A DNA stretch of 64,000 nucleotides from Halomonas binhaiensis (GCF_008329985.2 NZ_CP038437.2:4402001-4466000); one strand, 5' to 3'. Counted from the stretch's first letter, positions 1-8,574 are shown. Numbers and translations: made by a program. Notes: generated by a model not told the origin, from the letters alone.

Positions 1-1
1 G

Positions 2-946
2 CTCCGCCAGGCAATGCAGCGCCTGTCGGCCTTGCCCGGCAGTGACAAGGGTTCACTGGCAAACGCCATTGCCATGCTCGGTGATGCCAGCATCCAGTTG
101 GAAGAAGCCGGGAGAGAGTTGGGCCAGTTGGTGGCCAATGTCGAACTCGACCCGGAACGCCTGGCCTGGGTAGAGCAGCGCCTGAGCGAGACACATCGCA
201 TCGCCCGCAAGCATCATCTCAGCCCTGAAGAGATTCCCGCACTGCACCAACGGCTCAGCCAGGAACTGGCTGGCCTGGAAGGCAGCGATGACGACCTTGA
301 GGAGCTCAGCCAGGAAGCCGACACCCTGAAAGCTCACTGGCGGGAGCTGGCCGAGAAAGTCAGCCTCTCACGCCAGCACGCTGCCAAGCGCTTCGGCACG
401 GAAGTCCAGCAACAACTCGCTTTTCTGGCCATGGGCAAGGCGCGCTTCGAGGTAGAAGTCTGTCGCAGGGAAACCGCCGCCCCGGATGGCATGGATCAGG
501 TTCGCTTCCTGATCGCCGCCAACCCCGGCCAGCCACCACGCCCCCTGGCCAAAGTGGCCTCAGGCGGCGAACTGTCGCGTATCAGCCTCGCGATTCAGGT
601 CATTGCCGCCCAGCATTCCACCATTCCCAGCCTGGTATTCGACGAAGTGGATGTCGGCATCTCTGGCGCCACTGCCGAGATTGTCGGTCAATTGCTGCGC
701 CGCCTGGGCCATGGCGGCCAGGTCCTGACCGTCACCCACCTGCCCCAGGTGGCTGCCCAGGCGCACCATCACCTTCATATTCAGAAACAGACAGAAGATG
801 ACACCGCCTTGTCACGCATGGCGCTGCTCGACGAAGCCGGCCGTGTCGGCGAGCTGGCCCGAATGCTGGGGGGCGTGACGCTCTCCGACCAGACCCTGGC
901 ACATGCCAGGGAGATGCTGAATGCCAGCCAGGGCGCTCAGCACTGA
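2..946 (+). CDS. recN: DNA repair protein RecN, C-terminal part (5' end outside window)
   Basis: SMC-like ATPase that acts in double-strand break repair. Only the C-terminal 314 codons are present; the reading frame is open to the left edge, so the start lies upstream. Visible are the end of the coiled-coil arm and the C-terminal ATPase half: the ABC-signature-like segment ASGGELSRISLAIQ, the Walker B segment LVFDEVDVGISG, and the switch VLTVTHLPQVAAQAHHH. These are the diagnostic RecN features. It is convergent with fur, from which it is separated by a short tandem repeat and a hairpin. Confidence 0.96.
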   Translation, partial: LRQAMQRLSALPGSDKGSLANAIAMLGDASIQLEEAGRELGQLVANVELDPERLAWVEQRLSETHRIARKHHLSPEEIPALHQRLSQELAGLEGSDDDLEELSQEADTLKAHWRELAEKVSLSRQHAAKRFGTEVQQQLAFLAMGKARFEVEVCRRETAAPDGMDQVRFLIAANPGQPPRPLAKVASGGELSRISLAIQVIAAQHSTIPSLVFDEVDVGISGATAEIVGQLLRRLGHGGQVLTVTHLPQVAAQAHHHLHIQKQTEDDTALSRMALLDEAGRVGELARMLGGVTLSDQTLAHAREMLNASQGAQH

Positions 947-993
947 GATCATCCAGCACTAAAACCACTCGGCACTAGGACCTCTCAACGCCT

Positions 994-1053
994 CGGTACA
1001 AATCAGTTCGGTACAAAGCAGTTCAGTACAAAACAGTTCGACACGAAACAGCC
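994..1053. repeat. 15-bp tandem repeat, four units
   Basis: Four consecutive 15-bp units (994-1008, 1009-1023, 1024-1038, 1039-1053) of the form CGGTACAAANCAGTT. The first two differ at one base, the third at a few more, and the fourth is degenerate. The array sits in the recN-fur convergent gap and has no obvious function. Its period recurs inside two genes elsewhere in the window. Confidence 0.85.
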
Positions 1054-1066
1054 AAACAAAAAGCAA

Positions 1067-1100
1067 AGAGAGCCCTGGACCGTGATGGCCAGGGCTCTCT
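1067..1100 (-). terminator. Rho-independent terminator of fur
   Basis: Perfect 12-bp inverted repeat AGAGAGCCCTGG / CCAGGGCTCTCT (1067-1078 and 1089-1100) with a 10-nt loop. Read on the minus strand it is followed by a T-rich stretch, so it most likely ends the fur transcript, whose stop codon lies 43 nt away; it may also stop recN read-through. Confidence 0.8.
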
Positions 1101-1142
1101 CGTTACAGCCGAGATAGCTGATAAAACGCTCGTTGAAGCGAT

Positions 1143-1586
1143 TTATTTCTTGATGCTTTCCTGGCGGGTCGCCTTGGAACCTCGAGGACGGACATACAGC
1201 ACCAGAGCATGATCGACCAGCTCATAGCCGTGCTCTTCAGCGATCTCTTGCTGGCGACGCTCGATGGTCTCGTCGAAGAATTCGATGATCTCACCGCTCT
1301 CCAGACACACCATATGATCATGGTGTTCTTCATGAGACAGCTCGAAGACAGCGTGACCGCCATCAAAGTTATGCCGAACCACCAGTCCAGCAGACTCGAA
1401 TTGAGTCAGCACACGATAAACCGTGGCCAACCCCACATCCTCACCAGCTTCAAGCAATGTCTTGTAGACATCCTCTGCGCTCAGGTGATGTTGATCGGTA
1501 GCAGATTCGAGAATCTGCAGGATCTTGACGCGTGGCAAGGTGACTTTCAGTCCGGCCTTGCGCAGTTCATGGTTCTTGTCGGCCAT
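1143..1586 (-). CDS. fur: Ferric uptake regulator Fur
   Basis: Iron-responsive repressor of 147 aa, the usual Fur length. The N-terminal winged helix (about residues 1-80) contains GLATVYRVLTQFESAGLV, the recognition-helix region. The dimerisation half has the His-rich metal site HEEHHDHMVC followed by SGEIIEFFDETIE. Only one Cys is visible (in HMVC), so the structural CxxC zinc pair of E. coli Fur is absent, as is known for the Pseudomonas aeruginosa protein. The reading frame extends upstream, but the ATG at 1586 gives the canonical MADKNHELRKAGLK start. It is divergent from bamE with 72 bp between, the classic fur-omlA arrangement. Confidence 0.97.
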   Translation of the reverse strand: MADKNHELRKAGLKVTLPRVKILQILESATDQHHLSAEDVYKTLLEAGEDVGLATVYRVLTQFESAGLVVRHNFDGGHAVFELSHEEHHDHMVCLESGEIIEFFDETIERRQQEIAEEHGYELVDHALVLYVRPRGSKATRQESIKK

Positions 1587-1658
1587 GGTTGCTCTTCGCA
1601 GTATCAGGTAGGGTCGGGTATGATCGACCGAACCCACGATAGTGAAGAACAGGCGCAA

Positions 1659-2099
1659 ATGCAAAAGTTGACCGGAATTGTCACCCTTTCACTGGCCCTG
1701 GCTCTGTCCAGCGGCTGTACTTATTTCAGCGTTTACAAGCGCGATCTCACCCAGGGCAACCTGGTGACCACCAGCATGGTCGACCAGTTGCAAGTTGGCA
1801 TGAGTCGTCAGGATGTCGTTGATGTCATGGGCTCTCCACTGGCTGAAGCGCCTTTCAGCTCTTCCCAGTGGGACTATGTCTATCGTCTGGATGAGGCCTA
1901 TGGAGACGTCAAGGAGCGTCGTCTGACGCTGACCTTCTCTGGTGACCAGTTGACCAATATCGAGCGCGAAGGCGATTTTTCCATCTCGCCGACCAGCAAG
2001 CGCCATGAAGGCGGTATCGGCCCGACTAGCGGTGGCGGAGAGGGCGACCCCAACCCCAACGACATCGAGCCGATCATCAACCGCGCGCCTCCTCGCTGA
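1659..2099 (+). CDS. bamE: Outer membrane assembly lipoprotein BamE (OmlA/SmpA)
   Basis: Lipoprotein subunit of the BAM complex that inserts beta-barrel proteins into the outer membrane. 146 aa from the ATG at 1659. A lipoprotein signal peptide ends in the lipobox LSSGC, with acylation expected on that Cys. The mature part carries the BamE core: QLQVGMSRQDVVDVMGSP, then WDYVYRLDEAYGD and RRLTLTFSGDQLTNIE. The C-terminal tail, rich in Gly, Pro and Asn, is longer than in E. coli and probably disordered. The frame is open further upstream but only because it runs antisense through fur; the signal peptide fixes the start. Confidence 0.93.
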   Translation: MQKLTGIVTLSLALALSSGCTYFSVYKRDLTQGNLVTTSMVDQLQVGMSRQDVVDVMGSPLAEAPFSSSQWDYVYRLDEAYGDVKERRLTLTFSGDQLTNIEREGDFSISPTSKRHEGGIGPTSGGGEGDPNPNDIEPIINRAPPR

Positions 2100-2110
2100 A
2101 GCAGCACTTT

Positions 2111-2446
2111 TCAGCGTTTGGCACCTTTCGCCGCCCGTTCGGCCCTGGCTACCTTGGGGTCGATGATCAACGGGCGGTAAACTTCTACGCGATCCCCTGC
2201 GCGCAGCTCATGGTGCTCGGGATCGCGTAGTGCTGTCCCGAAAATGCCGAGTGCCGCCTCGCGAAAGGTGTCATCAGGCACTCCAGGGAAAAGCGCATCC
2301 AACGTTGCCTGCAGCACGGCCTGCCTGGCAGTGGTGCCTGGCTCCACCTCCAGACTCACGATGCGCTGCTCATGCGGCAAGGCAAAGGCAACTTCCACAT
2401 GGATCTTACCTACTCCCTCGGGTGCAACACCGGTATCAGTTGCCAT
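2111..2446 (-). CDS. rnfH: RnfH family protein (UPF0125)
   Basis: Small beta-grasp (ubiquitin-like) protein, 111 aa. Family members are named for association with rnf loci, but their biochemical role is not established. Typical segments are KIHVEVAFALPHEQRIVSLEVEPGTTARQAV, FPGVPDDTFREAALGIFG and LRAGDRVEVYRPLIIDPK. The ATG at 2446 is chosen because the family starts just before this beta strand; it overlaps the 3' end of ratA by 11 bp, so the two are probably translationally coupled. The ratA-rnfH pair is conserved in gammaproteobacteria. Confidence 0.92.
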   Translation of the reverse strand: MATDTGVAPEGVGKIHVEVAFALPHEQRIVSLEVEPGTTARQAVLQATLDALFPGVPDDTFREAALGIFGTALRDPEHHELRAGDRVEVYRPLIIDPKVARAERAAKGAKR

Positions 2447-2870
2447 AAATCTGATCTGCCCGACGGGTGAAGGCATCAACCTGCTGACCGGCAATCTGTT
2501 GGAAGACCTTGCCAAAGGCCATGCCCAACAAGCGGCTGGAGAACTCGAAGTCCATTTCCAGGCTCACCTTGCACACGCTCTCGCCCATGGCAATGAACTT
2601 CCAACGTCCGGTGAGCTTCTTGAATGGTCCCTTGACCAGGTTCAGCTCGATGCGCTCCGGCTCGAACAGCCGGTTGCGCGTGGCAATGGTCTGCTCGAGA
2701 CCAGCTCGCCCAAGCGTCATTTCTCCTATCAGATGTGACTCGTCCCGTTCCAGCAGCCGTGCTCGACAGCATCCTGGCAAGAACTCCGGATAACGCTCGA
2801 AATCATTGACCAAATCGAACATCTGCTTGGGGGTGTGCCGCACCATGGCGGAACGATTGACCGTTGGCAT
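2436..2870 (-). CDS. ratA: RatA-type START/polyketide-cyclase-like protein
   Basis: 144-aa START-fold protein of the RatA/YfjG family (coenzyme Q-binding Coq10-like; E. coli RatA is reported to act on 70S ribosome association). Recognisable segments are SAMVRHTPKQMFDLVNDFERYPEFLPGC at the start and FEFSSRLLGMAFGKVFQQIAGQQVDAFTRRA at the end. ATG at 2870 is preferred over an upstream in-frame ATG at 2900 because the family starts close to MPTVNRSAMV. It is divergent from smpB and forms a two-gene unit with rnfH, which overlaps its last codons. Confidence 0.92.
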   Translation of the reverse strand: MPTVNRSAMVRHTPKQMFDLVNDFERYPEFLPGCCRARLLERDESHLIGEMTLGRAGLEQTIATRNRLFEPERIELNLVKGPFKKLTGRWKFIAMGESVCKVSLEMDFEFSSRLLGMAFGKVFQQIAGQQVDAFTRRADQIYGN

Positions 2871-3131
2871 TGACCTCTCCGCTGACTTCAAGGGGCCCAA
2901 GGCGTATCATGAGCGGTTATTTCAGCCTTGAATGGTACCATGCTTCGCCCCATATCGAAGTGAGCGCTGGAGCAGCACTGCTTCCAGGCAACCGGCCGCC
3001 GTCCCGGGACAAGCCAACGGAATGCCGCTCCCACGAGGCCGGCCGGGGCATCTGTGCCATACCGAGGTACCTTCCACATCATGGCAGGTGCTTATCAAGG
3101 CCTACACAGGGTTTGTACACCAAGAGGTTCC

Positions 3132-3617
3132 ATGGCCAACAAAAAGGGAAAGGGTCCCAGCAGTAACGTCATTGCCCAGAACAAGAAGGCACGTTTCGAG
3201 TACCACATCGATGAGGTATTCGAAGCCGGTGTTGCCTTGTCCGGGTGGGAGGTCAAAAGTCTGCGTGCCGGCAAGGCCCAGTTGACCGATACCTATATTC
3301 TGGTCAAGAACGGTGAGGCCTGGCTGCTGGGCAGCCACATTACACCGCTCAACACCGCCAGCACCCATGAGCTGGCCGACCCGACACGTACTCGCAAGCT
3401 TCTGCTGCATCGCAAGGAGATCGCCAAGATCTTCTCGCGCACCCAGGACAAGGGGCACACCTGTGTGCCGCTCAAGCTGTACTGGAAGGGCCCGCTGGTG
3501 AAGTGCGAGCTGGCTCTCGTGACGGGCAAGAAGCAGCATGACAAGCGAGCCACCGAGAAAGATCGCGACTGGCAGCGCCAGAAAGGCCGTGTCATGCGTG
3601 ACCAGAACCGTGCATGA
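3132..3617 (+). CDS. smpB: SsrA-binding protein SmpB
   Basis: 161-aa oligonucleotide-binding-fold protein that delivers tmRNA to stalled ribosomes. Sequence shows [38 protein letters not shown] in the N-terminal half, [12 protein letters not shown] in the middle, and the basic C-terminal tail [15 protein letters not shown] that follows the mRNA path in the ribosome. ATG at 3132 gives the usual MANKK start. It lies 64 bp upstream of the tmRNA gene on the same strand, so both partners of trans-translation are side by side. Confidence 0.97.
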   Translation: MANKKGKGPSSNVIAQNKKARFEYHIDEVFEAGVALSGWEVKSLRAGKAQLTDTYILVKNGEAWLLGSHITPLNTASTHELADPTRTRKLLLHRKEIAKIFSRTQDKGHTCVPLKLYWKGPLVKCELALVTGKKQHDKRATEKDRDWQRQKGRVMRDQNRA

Positions 3618-3658
3618 CACGGCATCGATACAGGCTATGGCGCTTGTCATGGCCTGTC

Positions 3659-3667
3659 TGATATACT
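3659..3667 (+). promoter_or_regulatory. Probable extended -10 promoter of ssrA
   Basis: TGATATACT lies 14 nt upstream of the mature tmRNA 5' end and fits an extended -10 element (TGnTATAcT). No good -35 hexamer sits 17 bp upstream, which is consistent with an extended -10 promoter. The transcript would carry a short leader removed by 5' processing. Confidence 0.45.
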
Positions 3668-3681
3668 GAGCGAGCGTTATT

Positions 3682-4055
3682 GGGGGCGACATGGCTTCGA
3701 CGCTGATGGCAACCCCTTAGGTGCATGCCGAGAGCGTGATGTATCTCGTAAATCCAACATCACGATTAAATAGTCGCAAACGACGAAAACTACGCTCAGG
3801 GCGCTCTGGCAGCTTAAACCCCTGCCCGTCCTACCCAGAAGCATCGCGCCTGGTCGTTGCCGATGGGACATGAGCTCGTATAGCCGGGATCGCGTTTGGT
3901 TCTGTTCTCGCGCCAAACGTTAAACTTTAGAGAAATCGCACGCTGGAATCCTGCCCGTTGGAGTCCAGAGTGTTAAATCAAATAACGGAACTAAGCATGT
4001 AGAGCCGATGGGCGAGTGTCGGCGGACGCGGGTTCGATCCCCGCCGCCTCCACCA
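3682..4055 (+). ncRNA. ssrA: Transfer-messenger RNA (tmRNA)
   Basis: Rescues ribosomes stalled on broken mRNA by acting as tRNA-Ala and then as mRNA for a degradation tag. The 5' end GGGGGCG pairs with CGCCTCC near the 3' end (seven pairs, one G-U), followed by the encoded ACCA. The T arm GGGTTCGATCCCC is visible at the 3' end. The resume region reads AATAGTC then the tag frame from 3776: ANDENYAQGALAA, ending with TAA at 3815-3817. The length of 374 nt is close to the E. coli molecule. Confidence 0.97.
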
Positions 4056-4065
4056 ATATCCGACT

Positions 4066-4090
4066 GAAGCCACCTTGACCGGGTGGCTTC
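4066..4090 (+). terminator. Terminator hairpin of ssrA
   Basis: GAAGCCACC (4066-4074) and GGTGGCTTC (4082-4090) form a perfect 9-bp stem with a 7-nt loop directly after the tmRNA 3' end. The following 45 bases hold three copies of a TTTCGTTTCA motif, which provide T-rich tails. Confidence 0.75.
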
Positions 4091-4172
4091 TTTCGTTTCA
4101 GTCCCCTTTCGTTTCAAGCTTCTTTCGTTTCAAACTACAGGGACGAGTGCTAGCGCTCTCGCGTCTTTTGGG

Positions 4173-5078
4173 TCACAGGCGCGTACTTGCCATCAGGCCT
4201 GCGACCCAGTCGATGAACACTCGCAATTTGGCGCTGACGTGCCGGTTCGGTGGAAATGCTATGTACATCGGCATCGGGTCGAGATGCCAATCATCGAACA
4301 GGCGCACCAACTCGCCGCGTGCCAGGTGCTCCGTGGCCATGTAGTGAGGGAGCCACAATACTCCGAGACCCGCCAGTCCTGCCGCCAGATAAGCGTTGCC
4401 ATCGTCGACAGCGATGACATAGCGACCATGTACCTTGAAGCTTTCACCGTTGCGATGCATCGCGAAGGGAGGAGCCTTGCCGGCGTGAGCCCATATGAAG
4501 CCCACGATACGTTGGTGGTCGAGTGCAAGTTCCTTGGGGTGTGATGGTAAGCCTGCGCTCTCCAGGTAACTCGGCGCTGCGTACACCCCAAGTTGCAACT
4601 CACCCACGCGGCGCGCGACCAGAGACAGGTCGGTCAGCTCTCCTCCGCGCACGACACAGTCCACGCCTTCACCAATCAGGTCCACCTTGCGATCACTTAC
4701 GCCCATGTCGAGTTGAATGTCAGGATATTGAGCGTAGAACGCGGGCAAGGCTGGTATCAGGATCATGCGCGCCAGAGGGCTGGGAACGTCCACTCGCAAT
4801 CGCCCCCTGGGCAATGCTGAAGCACTCGACAGGCTGGTTTCGGCATCGTCCATGTCCTCCAGCAGTTTCACGACGCGATCATAGTAAGCGGCTCCGTCGG
4901 CCGTCACGTTGACCTTTCGCGTAGTGCGATTGAGCAGCTTTACACGCAGTCGTGTTTCAAGGCTCTGGACGAGCTGCGACACGCTGGCCTTGTTCATATG
5001 AAGCGACTCGGCCGCCTTGGTAAAGCTGCCTGTCTCCACCACGCGCGCGAATGCCTGCATTGCGTTGAAGCGGTCCAT
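4173..5078 (-). CDS. LysR family transcriptional regulator
   Basis: 301-aa regulator. Residues 1-60 form the winged helix-turn-helix (FNAMQAFARVVETGSFTKAAESLHMNKASVSQLVQSLETRL), followed by a linker helix and a type 2 periplasmic-binding-like effector domain from about residue 88. The layout matches the CrgA/DsdC-like branch of LysR proteins that often control small redox or detoxification genes. It is divergently transcribed from a RidA-family gene with 140 bp between them containing a perfect palindrome, so control of that gene and of itself is the simplest inference. Effector unknown. Confidence 0.9.
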   Translation of the reverse strand: MDRFNAMQAFARVVETGSFTKAAESLHMNKASVSQLVQSLETRLRVKLLNRTTRKVNVTADGAAYYDRVVKLLEDMDDAETSLSSASALPRGRLRVDVPSPLARMILIPALPAFYAQYPDIQLDMGVSDRKVDLIGEGVDCVVRGGELTDLSLVARRVGELQLGVYAAPSYLESAGLPSHPKELALDHQRIVGFIWAHAGKAPPFAMHRNGESFKVHGRYVIAVDDGNAYLAAGLAGLGVLWLPHYMATEHLARGELVRLFDDWHLDPMPMYIAFPPNRHVSAKLRVFIDWVAGLMASTRL

Positions 5079-5111
5079 TTCCTTTTCAGGGCCTCGCCAT
5101 TGTTTGGATAT

Positions 5112-5128
5112 GACAAACAGTGTTTGTC
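5112..5128. promoter_or_regulatory. Perfect 17-bp palindrome, probable LysR operator
   Basis: GACAAACAGTGTTTGTC: two 8-bp inverted arms around one central base, situated between the divergent lysR (start 5078) and ridA-like (start 5219) genes. It lies 34 bp from the lysR start codon. The position and symmetry fit an operator for the adjacent LysR protein; this is inference. Confidence 0.55.
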
Positions 5129-5218
5129 GTTCATGGGCGTTTATCCACCAGGCGTAGGCACATAAGGTTTCATGACCACGGCCCCCGAGTCGTCATCAAC
5201 CCATTGAAGGAGAGACTC

Positions 5219-5611
5219 ATGACACAACGCGACGCCGTTTTCCCCGCCGATCGACATGCCCTTTACACATCACACGCCTATTCTGCAGCAATCAAATCAG
5301 GCGACCTCCTGTTCGTATCCGGTCAAGTCGGCAGCCGCAGCGATGGCTCTCCCGAGCCGGACTTCGAGGCCCAGGTACGCCTGGCATTCACTAATCTCGA
5401 GGCAACCCTGCAAGCAGGTGGATGCGGGCTTGACGATATCGTCGATGTGACCACCTTCCATACCGACCCTGAGCATCAGTTCGACACGATCATGGCCGTC
5501 AAGAGCGAAGTCTTCCCGGAAGCGCCTTATCCGAATTGGACGGCAATCGGCGTCAACTGGCTGGCGGGATTCGACTTCGAGATCAAGGTCATTGCCCGTA
5601 TTCCCGGCTGA
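5219..5611 (+). CDS. RidA/YjgF/Rid family protein
   Basis: 130-aa trimeric Rid-fold protein; RidA itself hydrolyses reactive enamine/imine intermediates, while other subfamilies have unknown substrates. Visible are HAYSAAIKSGDLLFVSGQVG near the N-terminus, FTNLEATLQAGGCGLDDIVDVTTFHTD in the middle, and PNWTAIGVNWLAGFDFEIKVIARIPG at the end. The catalytic Arg region of true RidA (SRxCVEV-like) is replaced by WTAIGV, so this is probably another Rid subfamily. ATG at 5219 has a strong AAGGAGAG ribosome site; the longer frame with an upstream start lacks one. Divergent partner of the LysR gene. Confidence 0.88.
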   Translation: MTQRDAVFPADRHALYTSHAYSAAIKSGDLLFVSGQVGSRSDGSPEPDFEAQVRLAFTNLEATLQAGGCGLDDIVDVTTFHTDPEHQFDTIMAVKSEVFPEAPYPNWTAIGVNWLAGFDFEIKVIARIPG

Positions 5612-5873
5612 ATATCACCAGGCCAGGGCTTTACAGCAGCATGAACGCGATATGCCGTGCGGGCCTTGCATGGCATATCCTGCACCGCTCGAGCCGGTGT
5701 ATGACCGCCATCGAGAAAACAGCAGGAGCGCTGCTGTTTAGCTCCTGAACGACAATCGACCGTTCGCACCATCCGGCTACCCAGCATGGACAAGGCCATG
5801 CCCGCGATCAAGAATGAACCCTTGGCCAACGCTGCCCCGGCGCTTGGGATATTCGATAACAAGTCTCATAAAA

Positions 5874-6839
5874 ATGCTAAACCACAAGGCTTTGGGTTAT
5901 CTGTACGAGGTCGTGCGACGCGGTTCGATTCGGCGCGCATCCGCCTATCTTAATGTGGATCCCTCGGCGATCAGCCGACAGATCCGTCATCTCGAAGAGG
6001 ATGTTGGTAGCCCCTTGTGTGAGCGCCATGAAAACGGCATGCGGGCCACAGAGGCAGGCTACCTGCTGATTGATCACTATCATCAGCAACAGGCAGCGGA
6101 AGATGCAACGCTGTCGCGCGTGAGCGAACTGCAGGGCTTGCGACGAGGAGAGGTTCGCATTGCGGTGGGTGAAGGCTTCATTGCCGACCTTATCTCGGCA
6201 CCACTGCAGAGCTTCATGGCCCAGCACCGAGGCATTGATATAGAAGTCCATATGGCAGGAGTCAATGAAGCGATGACGCTGGTCAAGGATTTCGAAGTGG
6301 ACCTGGCTCTGCTTTACGCTCCTCCGGAAGACCCTCTGCTGCATTGCCATGTCGAAACCCGCCAACCCCTGGATTTGATTGTTCCTGCCAACCACGCGCT
6401 GGTTTCTCGGCAGCAACCCTTGACGCTGGCAGAGGTGACGCGCTGGCCACTGGCGCTGATTGATGCCTGTACCGGCATGCGTCAGATGGTGGATATCGCC
6501 GCCCGGGCCGAGCATGTGCATCTAATGCCACGCCTGCGGACCAATTCGGTTTCCGTGCTCAAGAATTTTGTACGTTCCGGAATCGGGGTGACATTCATGC
6601 CGGAACTGACCGTGCAGGAAGAGCTTCGCCAGGGCGATATCTGCCTTCTGCCCATGCAACCGGCAGTACTGGCTGGTGCCCGGGCACAGATCGTTACCCG
6701 GCGCGGACGAGAACTGACAGTAAGCGTCAGGGCATGCCTGGATCATCTGCGCCAGGGATTGCGCTTCTTCAGCGCAGATGCTCCCAGGGTACTGAATGCA
6801 AGGTGTGGACGGAAACGCAACGCCTCGCAGGTTGAATAG
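5874..6839 (+). CDS. LysR family transcriptional regulator next to TRAP operon
   Basis: 321-aa LysR protein: HTH at residues 1-60 (LYEVVRRGSIRRASAYLNVDPSAISRQIRHLEEDVG) and a substrate-binding domain beginning near RRGEVRIAVGEGF. Start ATG 5874 is chosen because it places the HTH at the usual position; the ribosome site is weak, and a longer frame starting at 5814 is possible. The gene lies 87 bp upstream of, and co-directional with, a TRAP receptor gene. This suggests it controls the dctPQM-vanX cluster, though no operator could be picked out. Confidence 0.88.
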   Translation: MLNHKALGYLYEVVRRGSIRRASAYLNVDPSAISRQIRHLEEDVGSPLCERHENGMRATEAGYLLIDHYHQQQAAEDATLSRVSELQGLRRGEVRIAVGEGFIADLISAPLQSFMAQHRGIDIEVHMAGVNEAMTLVKDFEVDLALLYAPPEDPLLHCHVETRQPLDLIVPANHALVSRQQPLTLAEVTRWPLALIDACTGMRQMVDIAARAEHVHLMPRLRTNSVSVLKNFVRSGIGVTFMPELTVQEELRQGDICLLPMQPAVLAGARAQIVTRRGRELTVSVRACLDHLRQGLRFFSADAPRVLNARCGRKRNASQVE

Positions 6840-6926
6840 TCAACGCCTGTACCAATAGATTGGAAAAGTGCGCAGTGCGAAGCACATCTTGCAAGGTGTC
6901 ATCCCATAACAACAAGGAGTCAACAG

Positions 6927-7961
6927 ATGTACAGCATACTTTCCCGGCGTGTTTTGATGGGGGCTTCCCTGGCGGTGTGCCTTGGCACTTCAGCACTTTC
7001 CCAGGCCTGGGCGCAAACGATCAACCTCAGCTACAACGGAGCGCCGGACCCCGACAAGAATGCCGTTCATGTCTTTGCCGACAACCTGAAGAAACTGGTT
7101 GAGGAAAAGACCCAAGGCGATCTGGAGATCAAGCTGTACCCCAACAGCATGCTGGGTGAAGAGCAGGAGAGGATGGAGCAGGTGATAAGTTCACCGTCCC
7201 TGAACATTGCATCCTTTGCCGGCATGGCGCCGATTGTCCCGGAGATATATGTCAGCGCCACCCCTTTCCTGTTCGAGGATTTTGCTACCGCGCGGAGCTT
7301 CTTTGATGAGGGCCAGTACTGGCAGCAGGTCCAGGATGATTTCCGTGAACGTAGCCAAGGGTCGGAAATTCTTTCAGTCGTCGAAGAAGGGGGATTTCTT
7401 GCCTTCACCAACAACAAGCGTCCCATTCATGGCCCTGACGATTTCGATGGCCTTCGATTCCGGGCCATGGACCCCAGCCAGGTAGCTCTGTATGAAGCCT
7501 TCGGTGCCTCAGGTACGCCGATTCCCTGGACAGAAGTCTATATGGCACTGAAAACCGGGGTTGCCGATGGCCAGATGAACCCGCCCATGTACGTCATCCT
7601 GGGCAGCCTGTCCGAAGTGCAAAAATACCTGACGCTGGCCAACATTCAGTATTCCGACCAGTTCCTGATCGCCAATGGTCAGTTGCTGGAAAGTCTCAGC
7701 GACGAGAACCGCCAAGCCCTGCTGGATGCCGTAGAGCAGGCCAACCAGATGGCGCGGGTCGAGAATGAAAACAAGGTAGACGAACGCATCGCATACCTGC
7801 AGGAACAGGGCATGGAAGTTATCCGCCCCAGCGCCGAGGACATGGAAGCATTTCGTGCCAAAGGCCAGCCAGCCTATCTCAAGTGGCTGGAAGAGGAACA
7901 GGGCATGGACCATGAACTGATCAAGACAGCCTTCAAGGATGCTGGACAGCCCTTGGAATAA
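6927..7961 (+). CDS. TRAP transporter solute-binding protein, DctP family
   Basis: 344-aa periplasmic receptor of a tripartite ATP-independent transporter. An N-terminal signal peptide runs to about residue 30 (cleavage after AWAQ region). The mature protein has the DctP pattern: NLSYNGAPDPDKNAVHVFADNLKKLVEEKT, then EEQERMEQV, and the middle segment FDGLRFRAMDPSQVALYEAFGASGTPIPWTEVYMALKTGVADGQMNP, where the conserved Arg normally contacts a ligand carboxylate. Good ribosome site AAGGAG. It leads the dctP-dctQ-dctM-vanX gene group. Substrate not deducible from sequence alone. Confidence 0.92.
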   Translation: MYSILSRRVLMGASLAVCLGTSALSQAWAQTINLSYNGAPDPDKNAVHVFADNLKKLVEEKTQGDLEIKLYPNSMLGEEQERMEQVISSPSLNIASFAGMAPIVPEIYVSATPFLFEDFATARSFFDEGQYWQQVQDDFRERSQGSEILSVVEEGGFLAFTNNKRPIHGPDDFDGLRFRAMDPSQVALYEAFGASGTPIPWTEVYMALKTGVADGQMNPPMYVILGSLSEVQKYLTLANIQYSDQFLIANGQLLESLSDENRQALLDAVEQANQMARVENENKVDERIAYLQEQGMEVIRPSAEDMEAFRAKGQPAYLKWLEEEQGMDHELIKTAFKDAGQPLE

Positions 7962-8015
7962 GCCTGTATCGCGTGTCATCGCGATGGTGTGCGAGGTAAC
8001 TCACATGCGCTTTCA

Positions 8016-8040
8016 GCGGTAGCGCCTGGTTGGCTACCGC
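8016..8040 (+). terminator. Intergenic hairpin between receptor and permease genes
   Basis: GCGGTAGC (8016-8023) and GCTACCGC (8033-8040) form a perfect 8-bp stem with a 9-nt loop, followed by a pyrimidine-rich stretch. It is placed between dctP and dctQ, where TRAP operons often have a partial terminator or stabilising hairpin so that receptor mRNA exceeds permease mRNA. That role is inferred. Confidence 0.45.
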
Positions 8041-8067
8041 CTCTTCTCTTCACTCAGGTGAGATGTC

Positions 8068-8574
8068 ATGAAGTCTTCTCTGATGGCGTGCCGCAGCCAA
8101 GTGCTGCGAACGCTGCGCGGGCTGTCGATTTCGGTGGCCGTCCTGCTGCTGGCCGCGACCGTGTTGATCATTCTCTATGGCGTGGTGATGCGCTACCTGC
8201 TGGGTGGATCACCGATCTGGATGGATGAACTCTCTCGCTTTCTCATCATTGCCAGCGTGATGTTTGCGCTGGGAGCCGTGTGGGTGGAAGGCGGGCATAT
8301 GCGCGTATCTCTGCTGGAACGCGTGCTGCCGGGTTTCTGGGCGCGATGCTTGGTTGTCTACCAGTGGTTGCTGACTCTGGTATTGAGTGGTGGTGCGGCC
8401 TGGCTGAGCTATCGCTATGCCCAATCCACGACGATGTTCTCCACTCTGGGATTGGGCATTTCACGCAGCATCCCCCTTATGACGCTACCTATCGGGTTTT
8501 CACTCCTGTTCGTACAGACACTCTGCTATGGCCCCCACCCACTGCGCAATGAGCTGGAGGAAGCCGCGTCATGA
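8068..8574 (+). CDS. TRAP transporter small permease, DctQ family
   Basis: 168-aa inner membrane protein with four predicted helices, the normal DctQ topology. The characteristic region VLIILYGVVMRYLLGGSPIWMDELSRFLIIASVMFALGAVWVEGGHMRV is present (the GGSPxWxxELSRF motif). It pairs with the large subunit, which begins in its last codons (ATGA overlap at 8571-8574), implying coupled translation. Confidence 0.9.
   Translation: MKSSLMACRSQVLRTLRGLSISVAVLLLAATVLIILYGVVMRYLLGGSPIWMDELSRFLIIASVMFALGAVWVEGGHMRVSLLERVLPGFWARCLVVYQWLLTLVLSGGAAWLSYRYAQSTTMFSTLGLGISRSIPLMTLPIGFSLLFVQTLCYGPHPLRNELEEAAS

Noticed and set aside
4020..4140. tmRNA 3' end as an integration site of a genomic island
   Set aside because: ssrA is a known integration hot spot, but no integrase and no second copy of the 3' end were seen downstream; the next genes are an ordinary LysR/RidA pair.
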